64,000 bases of DNA from DASUBN01 sp050261675 (lineage in GTDB: Bacteria > Pseudomonadota > Gammaproteobacteria > Natronospirales > REEB76), in the NCBI GenBank assembly GCA_050261675.1, contig JBLNDO010000023.1, forward strand, positions 62,001-126,000. The letters are read 5' to 3'. Of this stretch, positions 18,258 to 25,079 are shown in pieces. Position numbers and translations under genes: made by a program. Below the pieces are notes generated by a model, which saw only the letters and a list, made by a program, of their open reading frames with translations, had not been told where the DNA came from and ran no database searches. How positions within the stretch are numbered: the stretch's first letter is position 1; every line of letters begins with the position of its first letter.

Positions 18258-18503
18258 GCGGGCTTCGGCGTGCCCGCTCTCATGAGGAGGCCACAACGGT
18301 AAAATCAGGTGATTTCCTAATTACAAAACTGCCCGCGCGACCGCACACTTCGCGCAGGTCGTGTACCCCTCACGACCCGGGGTTAATGCTCCCCATTGAC
18401 CCCATCGGTCAGGACGCAACATCCTGGCTCCAAACCGGATGAACTCCCTATCATCCGATTTGACTGGAAGCGCCTCTTTTGACGTAAGAGGCGCTTCTTT
18501 TTT
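18258..18503 (+). ncRNA. Hairpin-chain RNA candidate ending in a terminator
   Basis: No plus-strand gene lies here, yet the stretch is a series of short stems ending in a strong terminator. Stems: GCGGGC/GCCCGC 18258-18277, GCGCGA/TCGCGC 18335-18355, GGTCGTG/CACGACC 18357-18377, GGGG/CCCC 18379-18394, TGACC/GGTCA 18397-18411, CAGGA/TCCTG 18410-18426 and CGGATGA/TCATCCG 18436-18457. The terminator stem is at 18467-18497. It may be a free small RNA of 150-250 nt or an attenuated leader of the gene at 18817. I found no convincing promoter, so the 5' end is arbitrary. It matches no riboswitch or RNA family I know. Confidence 0.45.
18467..18503 (+). terminator. Strong intrinsic terminator with no gene before it
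   Basis: GAAGCGCCTCTT (18467-18478) pairs perfectly with AAGAGGCGCTTC (18486-18497) across a 7-nt loop and is followed by six T residues (18498-18503). It ends plus-strand transcription, but the nearest gene upstream on plus is more than 5 kb away (SUF ferredoxin). Confidence 0.85.
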
Positions 18504-18816
18504 GCCTGCAAGCCTAATGACTTGATGCCCGCGCATGACATATCCGGGCCGTTCACACCGCGTGCATTTCATCCTGGCGAATATCCGCCTCCATTCAGGG
18601 TAATCCCGCAAGTGATTCACGTAATCACCTGCTTGCCCAGAATTCGAACGCGCGTATCTTTGAAAATACGGCCTATAAACCGCATCAGCGTCCGCAAAAC
18701 CCTTCGTCGATATCACAAATGACATTGACGGATCCTGCGTCTTGCGTGCATCAGGGCGTTTGCGCGATGTCGCCATTGGCCCATGACCAGGAATTCCGAG
18801 TTAGGGAGGGCGAGCC
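18504..18816 (+). promoter_or_regulatory. Upstream region of the modular lipoprotein gene
   Basis: This stretch holds no supported gene. A palindrome, GTGATT-CACGT-AATCAC, lies at 18612-18628. It is followed by a possible promoter, TTGCCC at 18633-18638 and TATCTT at 18655-18660, 16 bp apart. A GGGAGGG sequence at about 18805-18811 supplies the ribosome binding site for the ATG at 18817. The 40 bases around the palindrome (starting CAGGGTAATCC) align with those upstream of the gene at 22672. Confidence 0.5.
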
Positions 18817-21798
18817 ATGACCCGAGATAGCCTGACAAATCGTTTCAAGATCGCAGCCTCGGCTGCTCTTGCATTTACAGTTCTCGGCCTGGCCGGATGC
18901 CCGTCCGGATCCATGAGTCCCTCTTCACCGACCCAAGCGGACCGGTTCCCCGCGGCGATGGTGAGTTCCACCGTCGATTCCGGACTCATACTTACCATCG
19001 GCATTCCCAAAGGAGACATCGCCAAGCCGGATGGCAACCCCGTCATCCTCAGCACCGTGCCGGGAAGCGCCTCCACCCCGGCGCACGGTTACGCGCGCGT
19101 GGAGCAGGACAACCCCGCCGTGACCTACACCGGCAACTGGGTGGCCACCACTTCCCCCACGGATTATTCCGGCGGCAGTGCGGCGGAATCGGTCAACGCC
19201 GGAGATGAATTCCACTATAACTTCACCGGCACGGCGGTACGCTGGGTCGGCTATCGCGGAACGGACACAGGCATGGCCGATGTGTATATCGACGGCCTGA
19301 TGGTCGGTAGCGTGGATACCTACAGCACCGCGCCTTATCCCCATGCAATGCTATTCACCGCTACTGGCCTCACCCCCGGCGGACATACCCTGACGGTGCA
19401 GGTGGAGGGCCTGCACAATTCTGCCTCGACGGGTTCAGCCGTCTGGGTGGATGCCCTCGACGTGTCCGGACAGCCGGCGGCAACCTCTGCCAGCGTCATG
19501 CCCGAGTCCACGGGCAGCACCGTGACCACGCGCATCCAAGAGGATGATCCCGCCATCTCCTACAGCGGATCCTGGAGCAGCGAGTCGTCCGGGCTCCTGG
19601 GGCTGCCGCCGCAATACAGCGGCGGGTCGGCAGCGGTATCGTCGTCCGGCGGCTCCCAGGCCATCCTCACCTTCATCGGCACGGGTGTCAGCTGGATCGG
19701 CTACAAGGACACCCTCTCAGGCATCGCCGACGTGATCCTCGACGGCAGCCCCGTCGCCACCGTGGACAGCTACGACACCTTGCCGGCTTCCCAGGCGACG
19801 CTCTACTCCGTCTCGGGCCTGACCAACGCGCGCCACAGCCTGACCATTCGGGTCACGGGCGGTCACAGCCTGCTTTCGCTGGGTTCGAACGTGACGGTGG
19901 ACGCGTTCGACGTGCAGGCGCCACCTCCGGATACCACGCCGCCCACGGTGAGCATGACCGCGCCTGTGAACGGTGCAACCGTATCTAAAACCATCACCAT
20001 CTCGGCGACCGCCTCCGACAACGTGGGCGTTACGAGCGTGCAATTCGAACTGGACGGCGCCGCCCTCGGCGGCAAACTGAGTTCCGCCCCCTATTCCATC
20101 TCCTGGGACAGCACGGCGGTCGCGAACGGCAGCCATACGCTGGCCGCCGTGGCCAGCGACGCGGCCGGCAATCATTCCACGGCAACGCCGGTCACGGTGG
20201 AGGTGGCCAACCAGACCCAGCCGCCGCCCGACACCACGCCGCCCACGGTCAGCATGACCGCACCGGTCAACGGCGCCACGGTCTCCGGCACGGTCACCGT
20301 CTCCGCCGATGCCTCCGATAACGTGGGGGTGGCGGGCGTGCAGTTCCTGCTGGATGGCGCCGCCCTCGGCACCGAGGACACGAATGCGCCCTATTCGGTT
20401 TCCTGGAACACCGTCAATGTGCCGAACGGCACCCACCGGCTCAGCGCCATGGCCCGCGATGCCTCGGGCAACACGAGCACCTCGGCCGCCGTGACCGTGA
20501 CGGTAAGCAACGGCCCGCCGCCCGATACCACGCCGCCCGCGGTGAACATGACCGCACCGGCCAACGGTGCGACGGTCTCGGGCAACGTCACCGTGTCCGC
20601 CAACGCCTCGGATAACGTGGGGGTGGCGGGTGTGCAGTTCGAACTGGACGGGGCCGCCCTGGGCGCGGAAGTCACGAGCGCGCCTTACTCCATCTCCTGG
20701 AACAGCACCAGCGTCGCCAACGGCAGCCACAGCCTGACCGCCGTGGCCCGGGATGCGGCCGGTAACCACACGACCGCGACGCCGGTGAATGTCACCGTCA
20801 GCAACCAGAGCCAGCCGCCGCCTGACACCACGCCGCCCACGGTCTCCATGACTGCTCCGGCGAACGGCGCCACGGTCTCCGGCAACGTCACCGTGTCCGC
20901 CAACGCCTCGGACAACGTGGGCGTGGTAGGTGTGCAGTTCAAACTGGACGGCGCAAACCTGGGACCTGAGGACACCAGCGCGCCCTATTCCATCACCTGG
21001 AACAGCGCCGGCGCCAGCAACGGCAGCCACAGCCTGACCGCCGTGGCCCGGGACGCCGCCGGCAACAAGACCACCGCCACGTCCGTGACCGTCACGGTCT
21101 CCAACAGCAGCGGCGACACCACGCCGCCCACGGTGAGCATCACGGCACCCGCCAGCGGCTCCACCGTCACGGGCACTGTGACCGTCTCGGCCACCGCCTC
21201 CGACAATGTGGGGGTCGCGGGGGTGCAGTTCATGTTGGACGGCGCGGCCCTGGGCGCCGAGGACACCACCGCGCCCTATTCGGTCTCATGGAATACCACG
21301 AGCGCCAGCAACGGCGGCCACACACTCACGGCGGTTGCCCGCGACGCCGCCGGCAACCATACCACCTCCTCGCCGGTAAGCGTGACGGTGTCCAACAGCG
21401 GCGGCGGGGGAACCACCACCCGCATCGAACAGGACAATCCGGCGGTGGCGTACACGGGCACCTGGGTCACCGCCAGCGACTCGAGCGTCAGCGGCGGCAC
21501 CGCCACGGAATCGAACCAGGCGAACGCCACGGCGACGCTGACATTCAGCGGCACGGGCGTCACCTGGATCGGCTACAAGTGCGGCTGCGCAGCCGGCATC
21601 GCGGACGTATCGGTGGATGGCGGCGCGCCTACCCAGGTGGACAATTATTCGGCGACCACCGAGCCACAGGCGAAAGTGTTCAGCGTGAGCAATCTGCCGA
21701 AGGGTACCCACACCCTGAAGATCACTGTCACCGGCACCTTCGACCGTAACGGCAGCACGGCCTACGTGGTGGTGGACGCCTTCGACGTCACGGATTGA
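18817..21798 (+). CDS. Modular surface lipoprotein with five Ig-like repeats
   Basis: The 993-residue protein starts with a lipoprotein signal peptide; the lipobox is LAGC with the cysteine at residue 27. Next come two copies of a beta-sandwich module (here called module A) at about 94-220 and 239-366, five tandem bacterial Ig-like domains starting near 372, 472, 570, 670 and 767, and a third module A at 869-993. Module A has the pattern RIEQDNPAVxYTGxW...GTGVTWIGY...ADVxxDG...VDxYS...GTHTLxIxVTG...VVVDAFDV, which resembles carbohydrate-binding-like modules on surface proteins of other bacteria and fungi. The last module A carries a Cys-x-Cys pair (C922, C924). A role in attachment or matrix building is inferred from the domains. 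Two related genes follow directly. Confidence 0.85.
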   Translation: MTRDSLTNRFKIAASAALAFTVLGLAGCPSGSMSPSSPTQADRFPAAMVSSTVDSGLILTIGIPKGDIAKPDGNPVILSTVPGSASTPAHGYARVEQDNPAVTYTGNWVATTSPTDYSGGSAAESVNAGDEFHYNFTGTAVRWVGYRGTDTGMADVYIDGLMVGSVDTYSTAPYPHAMLFTATGLTPGGHTLTVQVEGLHNSASTGSAVWVDALDVSGQPAATSASVMPESTGSTVTTRIQEDDPAISYSGSWSSESSGLLGLPPQYSGGSAAVSSSGGSQAILTFIGTGVSWIGYKDTLSGIADVILDGSPVATVDSYDTLPASQATLYSVSGLTNARHSLTIRVTGGHSLLSLGSNVTVDAFDVQAPPPDTTPPTVSMTAPVNGATVSKTITISATASDNVGVTSVQFELDGAALGGKLSSAPYSISWDSTAVANGSHTLAAVASDAAGNHSTATPVTVEVANQTQPPPDTTPPTVSMTAPVNGATVSGTVTVSADASDNVGVAGVQFLLDGAALGTEDTNAPYSVSWNTVNVPNGTHRLSAMARDASGNTSTSAAVTVTVSNGPPPDTTPPAVNMTAPANGATVSGNVTVSANASDNVGVAGVQFELDGAALGAEVTSAPYSISWNSTSVANGSHSLTAVARDAAGNHTTATPVNVTVSNQSQPPPDTTPPTVSMTAPANGATVSGNVTVSANASDNVGVVGVQFKLDGANLGPEDTSAPYSITWNSAGASNGSHSLTAVARDAAGNKTTATSVTVTVSNSSGDTTPPTVSITAPASGSTVTGTVTVSATASDNVGVAGVQFMLDGAALGAEDTTAPYSVSWNTTSASNGGHTLTAVARDAAGNHTTSSPVSVTVSNSGGGGTTTRIEQDNPAVAYTGTWVTASDSSVSGGTATESNQANATATLTFSGTGVTWIGYKCGCAAGIADVSVDGGAPTQVDNYSATTEPQAKVFSVSNLPKGTHTLKITVTGTFDRNGSTAYVVVDAFDVTD
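19930..21404 (+). repeat. Five tandem approximately 300-bp Ig-like domain repeats
   Basis: Five direct repeats encode the PPDTTPPTVSMTAP-type domains of the lipoprotein. Unit starts are near 19930, 20230, 20524, 20824 and 21115. The units are highly similar in DNA as well as protein (for example ACCGTGTCCGCCAACGCCTC occurs in units 3 and 4), so copy number may change by recombination. Further, more diverged single units lie in the genes at 22672 and 31526. Confidence 0.9.
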
Positions 21799-21825
21799 AA
21801 CAGTAAGCCAGCAAAGGAGCAGCTC

Positions 21826-22308
21826 ATGAAAAGAATCACCGCTCGCAGCATACGAAACAGCCTGGCGGGAATGATTTCAACGGTCACTCTGTTGCTCTGC
21901 CTAGGCACCGATGCCCAAGCTGCCGGCAGTCGCGTCGAAGACGGGGATATATCCATCGTCTACGGGGGCATCTGGTACACCGCCAGTTCGTCCGAACTGA
22001 GCGGCGGCTCCGGGCATGAATCCAATACCGTCGGATCCACGGCCTCGCTGGTATTCACCGGCACCGGCGTCACCTGGATCAGTTACACCTGTGCCTGCGA
22101 AGCGGGTATCTCAAACGTGTATATCGATGGCAAGTTTGCCGCCAGCGTGGATACTTATTCGCCCACGCCCCAGGCCCAGGTGCCCGTGTTTACGGCGAGC
22201 AATCTCACGCCGGGCGTGCACATCCTGACCATTGAAGTGACCGGCAAATTCGATCCGCGCGGTCAGACGGCCTATGTCATGATCGATGCTTTCGATGTCG
22301 TCGATTAG
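21826..22308 (+). CDS. Secreted single-module A protein
   Basis: The 160-residue protein is a signal peptide (basic KRITARSIR, hydrophobic MISTVTLLLCLG, predicted cleavage after AQA near residue 32) followed by one module A. That module is the same beta-sandwich found at the end of the preceding lipoprotein. Key positions match: SRVEDGDISIVYGGIW at the start, FTGTGVTWISYTCACEAGISNVYIDG in the middle with the Cys-x-Cys pair at C89/C91, and YVMIDAFDV at the end. It has no other domain, so it is likely a free extracellular or periplasmic binding protein. AAAGGAG lies 9 nt before the ATG, and the gene begins 28 bases after the lipoprotein stop, so the two are probably co-transcribed. Confidence 0.85.
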   Translation: MKRITARSIRNSLAGMISTVTLLLCLGTDAQAAGSRVEDGDISIVYGGIWYTASSSELSGGSGHESNTVGSTASLVFTGTGVTWISYTCACEAGISNVYIDGKFAASVDTYSPTPQAQVPVFTASNLTPGVHILTIEVTGKFDPRGQTAYVMIDAFDVVD

Positions 22309-22498
22309 CGGACCATCGATCACAATTTAAATAAAGGCGAGGCGTTATTCGCTTTGGGCAATGTTCGAGGCGAATAGCACCGAGCTGCTTGTGCCTGCGT
22401 GAAAATCACCGCAGGTAAATCATTGACCCCCGCTTAGATCCCCCCGATTCGTGTATCAAAACCCCCATAAATTTGCATTGCCTCAGGCTTATCCATCG

Positions 22499-22517
22499 GG
22501 TGATTCACGGAATCACC
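22499..22517. promoter_or_regulatory. Palindromic box GGTGATT-CACGG-AATCACC
   Basis: Seven-base arms (22499-22505 and 22511-22517) are separated by CACGG. The box shares GTGATTCACG-x-AATCACCTGC with the one at 18612-18628 ahead of the modular lipoprotein gene, and flanking bases also align, so both genes probably bind one regulator. Confidence 0.55.
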
Positions 22518-22566
22518 TGCGTGTTTGCAAATGGTTTGGATGTAAATTTTATATGACTTTGATGAG

Positions 22567-22668
22567 TCGGTTTTGTAAACCGAAAACGATTCCAACTCAT
22601 AGGTTGGAATGCCCCTGTAATGGGCTCTAATGCGTGCGCGCTCCTTAAGAGAGCGCATTTAGGAGCGC
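22567..22668 (+). promoter_or_regulatory. Structured leader that can mask a ribosome binding site
   Basis: Consecutive stems are TCGGTTT/AAACCGA (22567-22583), ATTCCAAC/GTTGGAAT (22589-22610) and GCCC/GGGC (22611-22625). GCGCTC (22638-22643) can then pair with GAGCGC (22651-22656), or the longer GCGCTCCT (22638-22645) with AGGAGCGC (22661-22668). The second choice covers AGGAG at 22661-22665, the ribosome binding site 6 nt before the ATG at 22672. Two exclusive pairings with opposite effect on translation are typical of riboswitches and RNA thermometers. Confidence 0.5.
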
Positions 22669-22671
22669 GGG

Positions 22672-23832
22672 ATGGAAATCACATATAGTAAGTGGCACCA
22701 GCGGCGACGCATGGCGTTTGCGTTTATATGGGTTATGGCAACCGGAGCCATCGCCGCTCCGCCGCCGCCAGGCTATACCCGTGTCGAGGAAACCGATGCC
22801 GCCGTCCAGTATTCAGGCACCTGGCAGAGCGCCGCGGACAGCAGCTACAGTGGGGGCACCGCGACGTACTCAACCCAGGTGGGAGCCACAGCGCAGTTGA
22901 GCTTCAGCGGTACCGCCGTGCAGTGGATCGGAGAACGCGGTCCCCACACGGGCCAGGCTCAGGTGTTCCTGGACGGCATCCACGTGGCCGACGTCAATAC
23001 CGCCTCCAAACAGACCACGAGCCAGGCGGTACTTTACGTCGCAAGCGGCCTCACCCAAGCGAGCCATACGCTCACCATCCAGGTGAAGAAGATACAGAGC
23101 GCACCTCCCGGCCAACTGCAAGGCGTCTGGGTGGACGCCTTCGACGTGCTCCCGATTTCCACCGATACCACTCCACCCACCGCCACCCTCACCGCGCCAA
23201 CCGACGGCCGCACCATCTCGGGAACCGTGACCGTATCGGCGAACGCCTCGGACAACGTTGGGGTGACGAGCGTTCAGTTCGAGTTGGATAACGCCCCGCT
23301 GGGGGCGCCCGACACCACGGCCCCCTATTCCATCTCCTGGAGCACTACTGCCGTGTCCAATGGTTCCCACACCCTAGTCGCGGTGGCGCGGGATGCCGCC
23401 GGTAACATCGGCACCTCCCAACCCGTGACCGTCACCGTGAACAACAGCGTGACGCGCATCGAACAGGACAACCCGGCGGTGGCCTACACCGGCGTTTGGG
23501 TTACCGCCAGCGATCCTACGGTGAGCGGCGGCACAGCCGCCGAATCCAACCAGGCCAACGCCACCGTAACCCTGACCTTCAAGGGCACCGGCGTCACCTG
23601 GATTGGCTACAAGTGTACCTGCGCCTCGGGCTATGCCGACGTGTCGGTGGATGGCGGCCCCGCGACACAGGTGGACGGTTATTCCGCGACGACGGAGCCC
23701 CAGGCACCCATGTTTACCGCCAGCAACCTTCTTGAGGGCACCCATACCCTCGTCATCACCGTGACAGGCCAATACGACCGTCAAGGCGATACCGCCTACG
23801 TCGTGGTAGATGCCTTCGATGTGACGCCTTGA
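22672..23832 (+). CDS. Secreted protein: module A, Ig-like domain, module A
   Basis: The 386-residue product has a signal peptide (cleavage near AIA, residue 29), then module A at about 36-160, one Ig-like domain at about 163-257 (DTTPPTATLTAP start) and a second module A at 261-386. The last module carries Cys-x-Cys at C315/C317 (GYKCTCASGYADV), as in the two preceding proteins, while the first lacks it. No lipobox or C-terminal anchor is seen, so it is probably released or bound to matrix. AGGAG 6 nt before the ATG at 22672 fixes the start, and that site lies in a possible regulatory hairpin. The gene has its own palindromic box and promoter-like region, so it may be expressed apart from the two genes before it. 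Confidence 0.85.
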   Translation: MEITYSKWHQRRRMAFAFIWVMATGAIAAPPPPGYTRVEETDAAVQYSGTWQSAADSSYSGGTATYSTQVGATAQLSFSGTAVQWIGERGPHTGQAQVFLDGIHVADVNTASKQTTSQAVLYVASGLTQASHTLTIQVKKIQSAPPGQLQGVWVDAFDVLPISTDTTPPTATLTAPTDGRTISGTVTVSANASDNVGVTSVQFELDNAPLGAPDTTAPYSISWSTTAVSNGSHTLVAVARDAAGNIGTSQPVTVTVNNSVTRIEQDNPAVAYTGVWVTASDPTVSGGTAAESNQANATVTLTFKGTGVTWIGYKCTCASGYADVSVDGGPATQVDGYSATTEPQAPMFTASNLLEGTHTLVITVTGQYDRQGDTAYVVVDAFDVTP

Positions 23833-23867
23833 GGCGCGTATATCAGGTCATTACCGGCAAGCGATTC

Positions 23868-23880
23868 CGGGGTTCACCCG
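23868..23880. promoter_or_regulatory. CGGGTA-N4-CCCG motif, one-base-shorter variant
   Basis: CGGGG-TTC-ACCCG, followed by ATTCCTCG, lies 105 bases ahead of the OmpR-type regulator gene. It is one base shorter than the consensus, but its right flank CCGATTCCTCG matches the copy at 29723 (TCGATTCCTCG). Confidence 0.35.
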
Positions 23881-23985
23881 ATTCCTCGGAATTATCCCGC
23901 TGAACTATCCTCAGGGTTATTGCACGGAACCCGGCGCCACCGGTTCCTGGCCGCTCCGTCGCCAACCCCGGGCCCGGAGAGCGAA

Positions 23986-24732
23986 GTGGACCCTCAAAGC
24001 CTATCCCGCACGTTGCCAGCGACGTTCAAAGCCCTGATCGCCACCGATGACGACGCGCTGACGAGCGTCGAAAGCTCGGCGCTCAAGCAGTTGAACTTCG
24101 ACACCGTCACCGCGCACGACAACGGCGAGATGCTGAATACCGTCAAGGAAGAGAAACCCGATCTGGTGATTTTGGATGCGGCCCTCCCCGGGGGTGGGAT
24201 CGATGCATGCCGCAAACTGCGCGAGGATCCCAACACCGCGGAAATTCCCATCATCATGGTCACCTCGGCGGACAACAACACCGAGAAGGTCGAGGCATTG
24301 GAAACCGGCGCGGACGACTGCGTCACACGGCCGGTGCAGGTGGACGTGCTGGTCGCTCACATCAAGGCGGTGACCCGGCGCGCCCTGCCAGATCTCCCGA
24401 GCAACCGCCTGCGCGCGGGCCCCATCGAGATGGACCTGGACCGCTGGACCGTGAGCATCGGCGGACAGCCCCTGGAACTCACCAAGAAGGAATTCCGCCT
24501 GCTGCAGGTGCTGCTGGAGGCGAAGGGCCGCGCCCTTACCCGCGATTTCCTGCTCCAGAAGGCCTGGTCCCACGCCACCATCCACGGGCTCGATACCCGC
24601 ACCGTGGACGTCCACATCGGCCGGCTGCGGCGAAAACTGGGCAGCGCGGGCCAGTACATCATCACCGTTCGCAACGTCGGCTTCCGCTTCGACATCCTTC
24701 CGGACTGGATAACGAGTTATCACTCGCCGTGA
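23986..24732 (+). CDS. OmpR-type response regulator (orphan)
   Basis: The 248-residue protein has a receiver domain at about 14-130 and a winged-helix DNA-binding domain at about 145-245 (LELTKKEFRLLQVLLEAKGRALTRD, VDVHIGRLRRKLG, TVRNVGFRF). The phosphorylation site is D64 in VILDAALPGG, and the acidic pair is in ATDDD. The switch residue T93 is present, but the conserved receiver lysine is Arg (R115 in CVTRPV), which may alter phosphorylation or make it constitutive. I chose GTG at 23986, with GGAG 6 nt upstream; a TTG at 23920 would add 22 residues lacking family similarity. No histidine kinase is adjacent; the nearest is encoded 2.7 kb downstream. It sits between the modular surface proteins and the stressosome operon. 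Confidence 0.85.
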   Translation: MDPQSLSRTLPATFKALIATDDDALTSVESSALKQLNFDTVTAHDNGEMLNTVKEEKPDLVILDAALPGGGIDACRKLREDPNTAEIPIIMVTSADNNTEKVEALETGADDCVTRPVQVDVLVAHIKAVTRRALPDLPSNRLRAGPIEMDLDRWTVSIGGQPLELTKKEFRLLQVLLEAKGRALTRDFLLQKAWSHATIHGLDTRTVDVHIGRLRRKLGSAGQYIITVRNVGFRFDILPDWITSYHSP

Positions 24733-24783
24733 TGATCCTTTAAGTCCACGTCGGAGACGTGGGGTCTTTATGTGCGCCATTTT

Positions 24784-24797
24784 CGGGTATTTACCCG
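24784..24797. promoter_or_regulatory. CGGGTA-N4-CCCG motif, copy 2 (full palindrome)
   Basis: CGGGTA-TT-TACCCG is a perfect inverted repeat, followed by ATACCT. It is the most symmetric copy and lies about 280 bases before rsbR and 52 bases after the OmpR-type regulator stop. Confidence 0.6.
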
Positions 24798-24838
24798 ATA
24801 CCTATGCGGCCCCGGGCCCCCGTAGAGTTTACTTAACT

Positions 24839-24852
24839 CGGGTACACGCCCG
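24839..24852. promoter_or_regulatory. CGGGTA-N4-CCCG motif, copy 3
   Basis: CGGGTA-CACG-CCCG, followed by A and preceded by T, is exactly 55 bases (centre to centre) from copy 2, about five turns of the helix, so two bound dimers would face the same side. Confidence 0.6.
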
Positions 24853-25079
24853 ACTATTGTCTATTGACATATGACGGGGCAGGCGCCGGGCATGTGAACT
24901 ATCATTGCGGATACTGCTTGTCGCGTTTTGATGCCCTGGGGTCTGCGCGGCTGCGGGGAAACGGCAATGACGCAATGTCCGCCGCCTGCACCACCCAATG
25001 ACCGCCACCGGGTTCGCCCCTTGAACCCAATTGCCATTGACGCACCCGCCCGCCGGGGAGACGAACGAGGAGCAGCACG

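Larger units (their letters stand above)
22309..22671 (+). other. Gene-free leader region, rich in inverted repeats
   Basis: No supported gene lies in these 363 bases. Stems seen are TATTCGC/GCGAATA (22346-22376), CCTGCG/CGCAGG (22394-22415), the palindromic box at 22499-22517, and a chain of stems from 22567 to the next start codon. A possible promoter is TTGCAA at 22525-22530 with TTTATA at 22548-22553, placing the transcript start just before the hairpin chain. Confidence 0.55.
24733..25079 (+). promoter_or_regulatory. Upstream region of the stressosome operon
   Basis: These 347 bases hold no supported gene. A hairpin, CCACGTC-GGA-GACGTGG (24746-24762), follows the regulator stop and is trailed by GGTCTTTAT, a weak terminator. 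Two exact CGGGTA-N4-CCCG copies lie at 24784-24797 and 24839-24852, 55 bp apart. GAGTT/AACTC (24825-24839) forms another inverted repeat between them. A GAGGAG stretch 8 nt before 25080 is the rsbR ribosome binding site. Confidence 0.6.

Noticed and set aside
18321..18776. A 151-codon minus-strand frame with two Cys-x-x-Cys pairs
   Set aside because: Codon use is AT-rich and unlike neighbours, no family is recognisable, and the plus-strand terminator and the palindromic box lie inside it. The pairs are probably chance.
19717..21030. A 437-codon minus-strand frame opposite the Ig-like repeats
   Set aside because: It is a repetitive mirror of the plus-strand repeats (His/Arg/Gly-rich), a common artefact of high-GC DNA.
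22434..22658. A 74-codon minus-strand frame ahead of the 22672 gene
   Set aside because: It lies over the hairpin chain and palindromic box, with no ribosome binding site or family.
22499..22671. Cyclic-di-GMP riboswitch in the leader of the 22672 gene
   Set aside because: The conserved GEMM core sequences and tetraloop-receptor pattern are not present.
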